51,117 nt of DNA from JBBRVW01 sp038246545 (GTDB lineage: Bacteria; Actinomycetota; Actinomycetes; JACCUZ01): the NCBI GenBank assembly GCA_038246545.1, contig JBBRVW010000036.1:1-51117 (forward strand). The letters are read 5' to 3'. Below are positions 23,903-33,494 of the stretch, one piece after another. The notes under the pieces were generated by a model, which saw only the letters and a program-made list of their open reading frames with translations, searched no databases and had not been told where the DNA came from. A program made the translations under genes and the position numbers. Position 1 is the stretch's first letter, and every line of letters starts with the position of its first letter.

Positions 23903-25594
23903 ATGGCCACACTGCCACCCCCCAGCACCCGCCGGTCCGCCCGCGTCCAGACCCGACACCGCGGGCAGGGCCAGTGGGCGCTCGGGCACCTCGAGCCCCT
24001 CACGCCGAACGAACGGGTCAAGAAGGACGACGACGGCCTGAACGTCCGGGCGCGGATCGAGAACGTCTACGCCCACGCCGGCTTCGCCTCGATCGACCCG
24101 GCGGACCTGCGTGGCCGGATGCGGTGGTGGGGGCTCTACACCCAGCGCCGGCCCGGCATCGACGGCGGCAAGACCGCCGTGCTCGAGCCGCACGAGCTCG
24201 ACGACGAGTATTTCATGCTGCGGGTCCGCATCGACGGCGGGCGGCTCACCACCGAGCAGCTCCGCGTCATCGGTCAGGTCTCGGCCGACTTCGCGCGGGA
24301 CACTGCCGACGTCACCGACCGGCAGAACATCCAGCTGCACTGGATCCGCATCGAGGACGTTCCGGAGATCTGGCGCCGGCTGGAGGACGTCGGCCTCTCC
24401 ACGACCGAGGCGTGCGGCGACACCCCGCGCGTCGTCCTGGGCTCCCCCGTCGCCGGCATCGCCGCCGACGAGATCCTCGACGGCACACCGGCCATCGACG
24501 AGATCCAGCGCCGGTTCATCGGCTCCAAGGGCTTCTCCAACCTGCCGCGCAAGTTCAAGACAGCCATCAGTGGGTCGCCGCTGCAGGATGTCGCGCACGA
24601 GGTCAACGACATCTCGTTCGTGGGCGTCGTGCACCCGCAGCACGGGCCGGGCTTCGACCTCTGGGTCGGCGGCGGACTGTCGACGAACCCGATGCTCGCC
24701 CAGCGGCTGGGCGCATGGGTTCCGCTCGCCGAGGTCGGCGACGTGTGGGCCGGTGTCATCGGCATCTTCCGCGACTACGGCTACCGCCGGCTGCGCACCC
24801 GGGCCCGCATCAAGTTCCTCGTTGCCGACTGGGGCGTCGCGAAGTTCCGCCAGGTGCTCGAGGACGAGTACCTCGGGCGTGTCCTCGTCGAGGGTCCGGC
24901 GCCCGCGGCGCCCTACGGCGCACGCGACCACGTCGGCGTGCACCGGCAGAACGACGGTCGCTACTACGTCGGGCTCGCGCCGACCGTCGGCCGGGTGTCG
25001 GGGACGACGCTGCTCGGGCTCGCTGACGTCGCCGAGGCGCACGGCTCGCACCGGGTGCGGACCACACCGCACCAGAAGCTGGTCGTGCTCGACGTCCCCG
25101 CCGACCGGGTCGACTCCTTCGTCGACGCCGCCGCCGGCCTCGGGCTGCGCGCCCGGCCGAGCACCTTCCGGCGCAACACGATGGCCTGCACCGGCATCGA
25201 GTTCTGCAAGCTCGCGATCGTCGAGACCAAGGCGCGCGGCGCCAAGCTGGTCGACGAGCTCGAGCGGCGGCTGCCCGACTTCGACGACCCCATCACCGTC
25301 AACATCAATGGCTGCCCCAACTCGTGCGCCCGCATCCAGACCGCCGACATCGGTCTCAAGGGCCAGCTCGTTCTCGACAACGACGGCAACCAGGTCGAGG
25401 GCTTCCAGGTGCACCTGGGTGGCGGCCTCGGGCTGGACGCCGGCTTCGGCCGCAAGCTGCGCGGCTACAAGGTCACCGCCGACGAGCTGCCCGACTACGT
25501 CGAGCGCGTGGTGCTGCGGTACGCCGACCAGCGCCGCTCGGGCGAACGGTTCGCGCAGTGGGCCGCCCGCGCCGACGAGGAGGCGCTGCGATGA
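23903..25594 (+). CDS. sir: Assimilatory sulfite (nitrite/sulfite) reductase, siroheme-[4Fe-4S]
   Basis: 563 residues from ATG 23903, with GGAG upstream; 17 extra codons upstream in frame lack homology. Duplicated ferredoxin-like and siroheme-binding domains are present (NIQLHWIRIED, PRKFKTAISG, GFDLWVGGGLSTNPM). The cluster ligands are TMACTGIEFC (C429, C435) and INGCPNSC (C471, C475), the pattern C-x5-C...C-x3-C that binds the [4Fe-4S] cluster bridged to siroheme. It reduces sulfite to sulfide with six electrons from ferredoxin. Its operon partners make the substrate (CysH) and the siroheme cofactor, which favours sulfite over nitrite. The stop overlaps the next ATG as ATGA. Upstream lies the Cys leader peptide. 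Confidence 0.93.
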   Translation: MATLPPPSTRRSARVQTRHRGQGQWALGHLEPLTPNERVKKDDDGLNVRARIENVYAHAGFASIDPADLRGRMRWWGLYTQRRPGIDGGKTAVLEPHELDDEYFMLRVRIDGGRLTTEQLRVIGQVSADFARDTADVTDRQNIQLHWIRIEDVPEIWRRLEDVGLSTTEACGDTPRVVLGSPVAGIAADEILDGTPAIDEIQRRFIGSKGFSNLPRKFKTAISGSPLQDVAHEVNDISFVGVVHPQHGPGFDLWVGGGLSTNPMLAQRLGAWVPLAEVGDVWAGVIGIFRDYGYRRLRTRARIKFLVADWGVAKFRQVLEDEYLGRVLVEGPAPAAPYGARDHVGVHRQNDGRYYVGLAPTVGRVSGTTLLGLADVAEAHGSHRVRTTPHQKLVVLDVPADRVDSFVDAAAGLGLRARPSTFRRNTMACTGIEFCKLAIVETKARGAKLVDELERRLPDFDDPITVNINGCPNSCARIQTADIGLKGQLVLDNDGNQVEGFQVHLGGGLGLDAGFGRKLRGYKVTADELPDYVERVVLRYADQRRSGERFAQWAARADEEALR

Positions 25595-25737
25595 GTGACG
25601 CCAGAGCCGTCCCGTTCTACTGCCCCTTCTGCGGCGAGCAGGACCTGCGTCCCCACGAGGAGGCGCACGGCGCCTGGCACTGCCGTTCCTGCACCCGCGT
25701 GTTCACCCTGAAGCTCGTCGGACTGGTGACGTCATGA
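25591..25737 (+). CDS. Small zinc-ribbon protein of the sulfite-reductase operon
   Basis: 48 residues; overlaps the sulfite reductase stop and the cysH start by 4 nt each (ATGA twice). FYCPFCGEQDLRPHEEAHGA followed by WHCRSCTRVFTLKLVG is a complete zinc ribbon (CxxC-x(19)-CxxC). Genes of this type sit between sulfite reductase and CysH in many actinobacteria, so a role with one of those enzymes, for example in cluster protection or as an electron-transfer partner, is plausible but unproven. The tight double overlap implies 1:1 coupling in translation. Confidence 0.85.
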   Translation: MSDARAVPFYCPFCGEQDLRPHEEAHGAWHCRSCTRVFTLKLVGLVTS

Positions 25738-26492
25738 GCACTGCCACCCTGATCTCCCCCATGCCGACCTTCGAGCCGGCCGGGTCGCTCGCCGAGCACC
25801 GCGAGGCTCTCGCGCGTCGCGCCGCCTGGCGGCTCGAGGACGCGTCCGCCCAGACGATCATCCGGTGGGCAGTCCGCACCTTCGGCAGCCGGTTCGCCAT
25901 CACGTCGTCGATGGCCGACGCGGTCCTCATCGACCTGGTCGCCAAAACTGCACCGGGCACGGACGTGGTGTTCCTCGACACCGGCTACCACTTCGCTGAG
26001 ACCCTCACGATGCGCGACGCAGTCGCGGCCACCTATCGCGGCCGGATCAACCTCCTCACCGTCGTGCCCGACCAGACGGTCGGCGAGCAGGACACCGAGC
26101 ACGGTCCGGACCTGTTCTCGACAAACCCGGACCGGTGCTGCTTCCTGCGCAAGGTCATGCCGCTGGACCGCGCCCTCGCCGGGTACGACGCCTGGGCCTC
26201 CGGCCTGCGGCGCGACGACTCGATCGCCCGGTCCCGCACCGCAGTCGTCGACTGGGACCGCCGCAACGGCGTGGTGAAGGTCAACCCGCTGGCGCGGTGG
26301 ACGCAGGCCGACGTGGGCGACTACGTCGCCGAGCACCGGGTCCTCACCAACCCGCTGTTCGAGGCAGGCTTCACCTCGGTGGGGTGTTTCCCGTGCACCC
26401 GGCGGGCGGGCGACGGCGACTCCCGGTCGGGGCGCTGGGCCGGAACCGGCAAGACCGAGTGCGGCATCCACGTCGTGGAGGCGCCGGCGTGA
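25734..26492 (+). CDS. cysH: Adenylyl-sulfate (APS) reductase, [4Fe-4S] CysH
   Basis: 252 residues. Nucleotide-binding core with SRFAITSSMADAVLIDL (PP-loop region, SSMAD) and FLDTGYHF. Cluster ligands are DRCCFLR (C135, C136) and GCFPC (C218, C221), the CC...CxxC arrangement that marks enzymes using APS rather than PAPS. The catalytic Cys is C243 in TECGIH near the C-terminus. It reduces adenylyl sulfate to sulfite with thioredoxin as donor, feeding the sulfite reductase encoded upstream. No sulfate adenylyltransferase (cysN/cysD or sat) is in this window. The stop overlaps the next gene's GTG as GTGA. Confidence 0.93.
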   Translation: MSTATLISPMPTFEPAGSLAEHREALARRAAWRLEDASAQTIIRWAVRTFGSRFAITSSMADAVLIDLVAKTAPGTDVVFLDTGYHFAETLTMRDAVAATYRGRINLLTVVPDQTVGEQDTEHGPDLFSTNPDRCCFLRKVMPLDRALAGYDAWASGLRRDDSIARSRTAVVDWDRRNGVVKVNPLARWTQADVGDYVAEHRVLTNPLFEAGFTSVGCFPCTRRAGDGDSRSGRWAGTGKTECGIHVVEAPA

Positions 26493-27682
26493 ACGGGACC
26501 GGCTACCCGCTGACCCTCGACGTCTCCGGACGGCGGGCCGTCGTGGTCGGCGGCGGCCCGGTCGCCGCCCGGCGCGCGCGGGGCCTTGTCGAGGCCGGCG
26601 CCGACGTCCTGCTGGTGAGCCCGTGGCTCTGTGAGGACGTGCGCGACCTGGTCACCGACGGGCGCGTTCGGTGGGAGCCGCGCGACTACACCGGTGGCGA
26701 CCTGGACGGCGCGTGGCTCGTCCACTCCGCGACGGGTGACCCTGCCACCGACGACCTGGTCGCCGCGCACGCCGGGGCAGCCCGGATCTGGTGCGTCCGC
26801 GCCGACGACGCGTCGCTCTCCAGCGCCTGGACGCCCGCGGTCGCACGGTCCGGCGACGTGACCGTCGCGGTGACCGCCGGGCGTGACCCCCGTCGAGCAG
26901 TGCGCTTGCGGGACGCCGTGGCGCTGGCCCTCGACACCGGTGAGCTGTCGCTCCGGCGCCACCGGGCCGGGTCCGGGCGCGTCGCACTGGTCGGCGGCGG
27001 TCCGGGCGACCCCGGCCTGATCAGCGTCCGGGGCCGGCGGCTGCTCGCCGAGGCGGACGTGGTCCTCGTCGACCGGCTCGCGCCCCGGCAGCTGGTCGAC
27101 GAGCTCGACCCGGAGGTGGTCGTCGTCGACGTCGGCAAGACCGCCGGCCACCACCCCCTGCCGCAGGAGGAGATCAACCGGCTGCTCGTCGAGCACGCAG
27201 AAGCGGGTCGGCGGGTGGTCCGGCTCAAGGGCGGCGACCCGTTCGTCCTGGGGCGGGGCGGTGAGGAGGCACTGGCCTGCGTCGCAGCCGGTGTGACCGT
27301 CGAGGTCGTCCCCGGAGTCACCAGCGCGTTGGCCGTCCCGGCCGCCGCCGGCATCCCGGTGACCCACCGCGGTCGCGCCAAGCAGGTCACCATCGCCTCG
27401 GGCCACGAGGGCCTCGACTGGGCCTCGCTGGCCGTCCTCGAGGGCACCCTCGTGCTGCTCATGGGCGTCGACGGCCTCGGCTCGGCGGCCGACGGACTGG
27501 TCGCGCACGGACGGGACCCCGCCACCGCGGTGGCCGTCGTCGAGCGCGGCTTCGCCCCGGACCAGCGCACCACCGTCGGCACCCTCGCGACGATCGCCGG
27601 GCTCGCGCAGGAGCGGGCCATCCAGGCGCCTGCCGTGGTCGTCGTCGGGTCCGTGGTGGACCTGCACGACGTCCTGGGCTGA
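26489..27682 (+). CDS. cysG: Siroheme synthase: precorrin-2 dehydrogenase fused to uroporphyrinogen-III methyltransferase
   Basis: 397 residues from GTG 26489. Residues about 1-150 are the CysG-N/Met8 domain with NAD-binding VVVGGGPVAARRA. About 165-397 is the SAM-dependent methyltransferase with VALVGGGPGDPGLIS, LKGGDPFVLGRGGEE and the late GIPVTHRGRAKQ. Together they methylate uroporphyrinogen III twice to precorrin-2 and oxidise it to sirohydrochlorin. The N-terminal domain is shorter than in E. coli CysG and iron insertion is probably done by the chelatase encoded next. The product is the cofactor of the sulfite reductase at the head of the operon. Its stop overlaps the likely CTG start of the chelatase gene. 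Confidence 0.92.
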   Translation: MNGTGYPLTLDVSGRRAVVVGGGPVAARRARGLVEAGADVLLVSPWLCEDVRDLVTDGRVRWEPRDYTGGDLDGAWLVHSATGDPATDDLVAAHAGAARIWCVRADDASLSSAWTPAVARSGDVTVAVTAGRDPRRAVRLRDAVALALDTGELSLRRHRAGSGRVALVGGGPGDPGLISVRGRRLLAEADVVLVDRLAPRQLVDELDPEVVVVDVGKTAGHHPLPQEEINRLLVEHAEAGRRVVRLKGGDPFVLGRGGEEALACVAAGVTVEVVPGVTSALAVPAAAGIPVTHRGRAKQVTIASGHEGLDWASLAVLEGTLVLLMGVDGLGSAADGLVAHGRDPATAVAVVERGFAPDQRTTVGTLATIAGLAQERAIQAPAVVVVGSVVDLHDVLG

Positions 27683-28419
27683 CCATCGGCACCACGCCCG
27701 GTCGCCGACCCTCCTCAGGGGCGGCTGCTCCCGACCTCGTCGCGGTGGCCCACGGCAGCCACGACCCGGGCGCCGCTGCCGCGACCCGGGCGCTGCTCGA
27801 TGCCGTCCGGGCGGGCCGGCCGGGGCTGGCGGTGCACGCCGCCTTCCTCGACCACGAGCAGCCGTCCCTGGCCGGCGCGATGGCCTCGCTGCGGGGTCGG
27901 CCGGTTGTGGTGCCGCTGCTTCTCGGTGCGGCCTACCACTCGCGCGTCGACATCCCGGCCGCGCTGGCGGGATCGCGGGCCCGTCAGGCCGACGTCCTCG
28001 GCCCCGACCCGCTGCTCCTGACCGCGCTGGAGCGTCGGCTGACGGGGGTCGGCGTCGGGCGAGGTGACCCGGGCACGGCCGTGGTCCTCGCGGCTGCCGG
28101 CACCACCGACGCCGACGCGGTGGAAGGCGTCCGGCGCCTGGCCGAGGACTGGCGCGCAGCCGGCTGGTGGGACGTGCGCGCAGCGTTCGCCTCGGCGGCC
28201 GAACCCAGCGTCAACGAGGCCGTCGACGCGCTGCGCACCGCTGGCGCGCCCCGCGTCGCGGTCGCGAGCTACCTGCTGTTTCCCGGCCGGTTCGCCGACA
28301 AGGTCGCCGCGGCCGGCGGTGACGCGGTGTCGGCCCCGCTCACCGACGCCCGCGAGGTCGTGGAGCTCGTGCTCCGCCGCTACGACGGCGCCTGCGCCGA
28401 CGCGCGCGGGCTGGCCTGA
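27679..28419 (+). CDS. sirB: Sirohydrochlorin ferrochelatase (CbiX/SirB type)
   Basis: 246 residues if started at CTG 27679; an annotation tool would pick GTG 27745. The first beta strand of the family (PDLVAVAHGSHDPG) begins before 27745, and a start there would remove it. The only start-like codon upstream that fits is CTG in CTGA, giving the same 4-nt overlap as the three other junctions of this operon. AHGSHDP carries the metal-binding His. The second half repeats the fold (VVLAAAGTTDADA, VASYLLFPGRFADK), where the second His of cobalt chelatases is replaced. It inserts Fe2+ into sirohydrochlorin to complete siroheme. The N-terminal ~14 residues have no conserved pattern. Confidence 0.85.
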   Translation: MTIGTTPGRRPSSGAAAPDLVAVAHGSHDPGAAAATRALLDAVRAGRPGLAVHAAFLDHEQPSLAGAMASLRGRPVVVPLLLGAAYHSRVDIPAALAGSRARQADVLGPDPLLLTALERRLTGVGVGRGDPGTAVVLAAAGTTDADAVEGVRRLAEDWRAAGWWDVRAAFASAAEPSVNEAVDALRTAGAPRVAVASYLLFPGRFADKVAAAGGDAVSAPLTDAREVVELVLRRYDGACADARGLA

Positions 28420-28557
28420 GACCGCACCCGTCCGGGCTGGGCGGAGCCGGCCGACGTCCGCCGCGGCACGCCGTGGTCCACGCTCCCCCGGCAGCGTGAG
28501 AGGCAGATGTTCGATCTCGCGCGGTGGCGCCGTGGCGGGCGGCGCGCAGCGGGTGAC

Positions 28558-28563
28558 TACCCT
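28558..28563 (+). promoter_or_regulatory. -10 box candidate for glyA
   Basis: TACCCT lies 39 nt before the glyA GTG, leaving a leader that contains the ribosome-binding site GAGGAG. No clear -35 is seen. Confidence 0.4.
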
Positions 28564-28602
28564 CGGACCCATCCCCTGGACGCCGACCCGAGGAGCCGGG
28601 CA

Positions 28603-29874
<1,272 letters not shown>

Positions 29875-29876
29875 CC

Positions 29877-29890
29877 CCGGCGGCCGCCGG
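29877..29890. terminator. Palindrome between convergent genes
   Basis: CCGGCGGCCGCCGG is a perfect 14-bp palindrome in the 28-nt gap between the glyA stop and the convergent cyclase gene's stop; it may end both transcripts. Confidence 0.35.
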
Positions 29891-29902
29891 CCGCGGACCC
29901 GC

Positions 29903-31267
29903 TCAGCCCGTGCGCACAAGGGCGAACAGTTCCCACGACCCCGGGACGCCCTTGAGCTCGACGCTGCCCCGCTGCTCGAACGACAGGCCGGAACCCGCGA
30001 CCAGATCCTTGACCGTGCGGGACACCAGCACCTCGCCGGGGTGCGCCTGCGCCGCGACCCGGGCGCCGATGTGCACGGCGATCCCGCTCACCTTGCCGTC
30101 GGTGAGCTCGCACTCCCCCGTGTGCAGCCCGAGGCGCAGCGACAGGCCCAGGCCCTGCACGGCCTCGGAGATCTGCTGCGCGCAGCGGATGGCGCGGGCC
30201 GGGCCGTCGAAGGTGGCGAAGAAGCCGTCGCCCGCGGTGTCCACCTCCCGACCACCGAAGCGGGCCAGCTGGCCACGCACCAGCCTGTGGTGCTCCGACA
30301 GGACCTCGCCCCACCGACGGTCGCCGAGCTCGGCGAGCCGCGCGGTCGAGTCGACGATGTCGGTGAAGAGGACAGTGGCGAGGACCCGGTCCGGCTCGAT
30401 CGCGTCCCAACCGCCCTCCTGCCAGAGCCCGACGAGGAACTGCTTGATGTGCACCGTCAGCTGCTCCGGCTGCACCCACCAGCCGTGATCGACACCGTCC
30501 ACGAGCACCAGCCGGGCACCCGGGATCTTGTCGGCGAGGTACCGGCCGTGCGCCGCCTCGACGTCGATGTCGTCCGACCGGTGCAGCACCAGCGTAGGCA
30601 CCCGCACCGCCGGCAGCACGTGGCGCACGTCGATCTCCGCGTTCATGCGGCTCAGGGCCGACAGGGTCGCGGGGCTGCCGCTCGCACGGGCCCAGCGCCG
30701 GAACAGGTACCGCTCCTTCTCGTCCCGAGCGATGGTCGGGTTCGACCCGCGGAGCCAGTCGTCGCACCACTCGTCGGTGAGGCGCAAGCCGGACCGGTCG
30801 GCGTCCTCGATCCAGGCCATCAGCTCGGCTCGGGTGTCGGCCCACGGGTAGTCCGGTGCCCGGGTGAACGTGGCCAGGCTGCCGTACAGGACCAGTGCGG
30901 CCACCCGCTCCGGGTAGGAGGCCGCGAACAGGGTCGCCATCGGGCCGCCTTCCGAGGCGCCGACGACCGCGGCCCGCCGGGAACCCACGGCATCCATCAC
31001 CGCGCGGACGTCGTCCATCCGGGTCTGCAGGTCGGGCACCCCGCTCACTCGGTCCGAGAGGCCGCTGCCCCGCTTGTCGAAGATGATCAGGCGGCCGATC
31101 GACCCGAGCTCCTCGTACCAGCGGGCGGCGCTGGTCTCCCACGACACCTCGAGGTTGGACAGCACCCAGCCGCTCACGAACACGATGTCGAACGGGCCGC
31201 CACCCACCGTGGCGTACGCGATGCTCAGGTCGCCGCTGCGTGCGTACCTGACGTCCGGGCCCAACAT
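29903..31267 (-). CDS. Alpha/beta hydrolase fused to class III adenylate/guanylate cyclase
   Basis: 454 residues from ATG 31267; the frame is open further upstream but loses homology. About 1-270 is an alpha/beta hydrolase: nucleophile elbow GASEGG (Ser), LHRSDDIDV with the acid, and VDHGWW with the His. About 285-454 is a class III cyclase domain with ATVLFTDIVDSTARLAEL (first metal Asp), VDTAGDGFFATFDGP (second metal Asp and substrate lid) and LRLGLHTGECELT (base-recognition strand region). It would make cAMP (or cGMP) as a homodimer. The hydrolase half may sense or cleave a small ester or act as an input module. No membrane segment is visible. It diverges from treX with 97 bp between starts. 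Confidence 0.9.
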   Translation of the reverse strand: MLGPDVRYARSGDLSIAYATVGGGPFDIVFVSGWVLSNLEVSWETSAARWYEELGSIGRLIIFDKRGSGLSDRVSGVPDLQTRMDDVRAVMDAVGSRRAAVVGASEGGPMATLFAASYPERVAALVLYGSLATFTRAPDYPWADTRAELMAWIEDADRSGLRLTDEWCDDWLRGSNPTIARDEKERYLFRRWARASGSPATLSALSRMNAEIDVRHVLPAVRVPTLVLHRSDDIDVEAAHGRYLADKIPGARLVLVDGVDHGWWVQPEQLTVHIKQFLVGLWQEGGWDAIEPDRVLATVLFTDIVDSTARLAELGDRRWGEVLSEHHRLVRGQLARFGGREVDTAGDGFFATFDGPARAIRCAQQISEAVQGLGLSLRLGLHTGECELTDGKVSGIAVHIGARVAAQAHPGEVLVSRTVKDLVAGSGLSFEQRGSVELKGVPGSWELFALVRTG

Positions 31268-31364
31268 GTGGACAAGTGTCGGGCGGGCCGCACGCCACGG
31301 CAAGGCCGCCGAGGGGTGGGACCCCCGGCGGGGCGCCGGGGACGATCGGGAAGAATCACCGCCC

Positions 31365-33494
31365 ATGGAGATCTGGCCCGGCTCGGCATACCCGCTCGGC
31401 GCGACGTTCGACGGTGCGGGCACCAACTTCGCCCTCTTCTCCGAGGTCGCCGACCGGGTCGAGCTCTGCCTGTTCGACGACTCGGGCTCCGGTGGGCGCC
31501 GGCTGGCCGAGACCAAGGTCGAGCTCCCCGAGGCAGACGGTTTCGTCTGGCACGGCTACCTGCCGCGGGTCGGGCCGGGCCAGCGCTACGGCTTCCGCGT
31601 GCACGGCCCTCGCGACCCTGTGCGCGGGCTGCGCTGCAACCCCTCCAAGCTGTTGCTGGACCCGTATGCGAAGGCCTTCGAGGGCCAGGTCGACTGGGCC
31701 GAGTCGCTGTTCGACTACCGGTTCAGCGCGCCGAACCGGGTCAACACGCTCGACTCCGGCCGCCATGCACCCAAGTCGGTCGTCATCAACCCGTTCTTCG
31801 ACTGGCAGTACGACCGCCCCCCGGGCACGCCGTACCACCAGACCGTCATCTACGAGGCGCACGTCCGCGGCCTGACGATGAGCCACCCGGACCTACCGGC
31901 CAACATCCGCGGCACGTACGCCGGCATCGGCCACCCGGCGATCATCGAGCACCTGCACAAGATCGGGGTGACGGCGATCGAGCTCATGCCGGTGCACCAG
32001 TTCGTGCAGGACCACCACCTCGTCGAGCGCGGGCTGTCCAACTACTGGGGCTACAACACCATCGGCTTCTTCGCCCCGCACAACGCCTACTCGTCCAGCG
32101 GCCAGCGCGGGCAGCAGGTCCTCGAGTTCAAGGCGATGGTCCGCGAGCTGCACGCCGCCGGGATCGAGGTCATCCTCGACGTCGTCTACAACCACACCGC
32201 CGAGGGCAACCAGATGGGCCCGACGCTGTCTTTCCGCGGCATCGACAACCAGGCCTACTACCGCCTGGTCGAGGACAGCCCCGAGCACTACTACGACACC
32301 ACCGGCACCGGCAACACCCTGCTCATGCGGCACCCGCACGTGCTGCAGCTGATCATGGACTCGCTGCGCTACTGGGTGCTCGAGATGCACGTCGACGGCT
32401 TCCGGTTCGACCTCGCCTCGACGCTGGCCCGTCAATTCCACGAGGTGGACCGGCTGTCGGCCTTCTTCGACCTGGTGCAGCAGGACCCGGTCATCTCACA
32501 GGTCAAGCTCATCGCGGAGCCGTGGGACGTCGGCGAGGGCGGCTACCAGGTCGGCAACTTCCCGCCGCTGTGGACCGAGTGGAACGGGAAGTACCGCGAC
32601 ACCGTGCGCGACTTCTGGCGCGGCGAGCCGGCGACCCTGGCCGAGTTCGCATCCCGGCTCACGGGCTCGGCCGACCTCTACCAGGCGGACGGCAGGCGGC
32701 CGCTCGCGTCGATCAACTTCGCCACCGCGCACGACGGCTTCACCCTGACGGACCTGGTGTCCTACAACGACAAGCACAACGACGCCAACGGTGAGGGCGG
32801 CAACGACGGCGAGCGACACAACCGCTCGTGGAACTGCGGCGTCGAGGGGCCGACCGACGACCTCGAGGTGCTGACGCTTCGGGAGCGGCAGAAGCGCAAC
32901 GTCCTCACCACACTGTTCCTCTCGCAGGGCGTGCCGATGATGCTGCACGGCGACGAGATGGGTCGCACCCAGGAGGGCAACAACAACGTCTACTGCCAGG
33001 ACAACCCGCTCGCCTGGGTCGACTGGTCCGACGCCCGCGACAACTGGGCACTCACCGACTTCGTCGCCAGGGTCGTGCGGCTGCGCCGGGATCACCCGGT
33101 GTTCCGACGCCGGCGGTTCTTCCAGGGCGACCCGACCCGCGGGTCCGAGAGCGAGATCGGCGACATCGCCTGGTTCACCCCTGCCGGCGAGCACATGACG
33201 GAGGGCGACTGGCAGGTCGGCTACGCCCGCTCCCTCGCCGTCTTCCTCAACGGTGACGCGATCATCGAGCCGGACGGCCGCGGCGCCCGGGTGTCCGACG
33301 ACTCGTTCCTGCTGTTCTTCAACGGCCACCACGAGGACATGGACTTCACCGTCCCGAAGGAGGTCTACGGCGAGCGGTGGGAACCGGTGCTCGACACCGC
33401 GTCGCCGCTCGTCGAGGACCAGCCGACCGCCAAGGCAGGTGCCGCCGTGACCCTGGAGTCGCGCTCGATCCTGGTGCTGCGCCGCGTTGTCTGA
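31365..33494 (+). CDS. treX: Glycogen debranching enzyme (isoamylase type, TreX/GlgX)
   Basis: 709 residues from ATG 31365, preceded by GGGAAGA. An N-terminal CBM48-like beta domain (NFALFSEVADRVELCLFD) is followed by the GH13 barrel with DVVYNHTAEGN, DGFRFDLAS (nucleophile Asp), LIAEPWDVGEGGYQ (acid/base Glu) and NFATAHDGFTLTDL (third Asp). The C-terminal beta domain ends at 709. It hydrolyses alpha-1,6 branches of glycogen to free linear maltodextrins. The next gene, treY, starts inside its last codons (8-nt overlap), tying debranching to trehalose formation, so treX fits better than glgX although the sequence alone does not separate them. Confidence 0.92.
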   Translation: MEIWPGSAYPLGATFDGAGTNFALFSEVADRVELCLFDDSGSGGRRLAETKVELPEADGFVWHGYLPRVGPGQRYGFRVHGPRDPVRGLRCNPSKLLLDPYAKAFEGQVDWAESLFDYRFSAPNRVNTLDSGRHAPKSVVINPFFDWQYDRPPGTPYHQTVIYEAHVRGLTMSHPDLPANIRGTYAGIGHPAIIEHLHKIGVTAIELMPVHQFVQDHHLVERGLSNYWGYNTIGFFAPHNAYSSSGQRGQQVLEFKAMVRELHAAGIEVILDVVYNHTAEGNQMGPTLSFRGIDNQAYYRLVEDSPEHYYDTTGTGNTLLMRHPHVLQLIMDSLRYWVLEMHVDGFRFDLASTLARQFHEVDRLSAFFDLVQQDPVISQVKLIAEPWDVGEGGYQVGNFPPLWTEWNGKYRDTVRDFWRGEPATLAEFASRLTGSADLYQADGRRPLASINFATAHDGFTLTDLVSYNDKHNDANGEGGNDGERHNRSWNCGVEGPTDDLEVLTLRERQKRNVLTTLFLSQGVPMMLHGDEMGRTQEGNNNVYCQDNPLAWVDWSDARDNWALTDFVARVVRLRRDHPVFRRRRFFQGDPTRGSESEIGDIAWFTPAGEHMTEGDWQVGYARSLAVFLNGDAIIEPDGRGARVSDDSFLLFFNGHHEDMDFTVPKEVYGERWEPVLDTASPLVEDQPTAKAGAAVTLESRSILVLRRVV

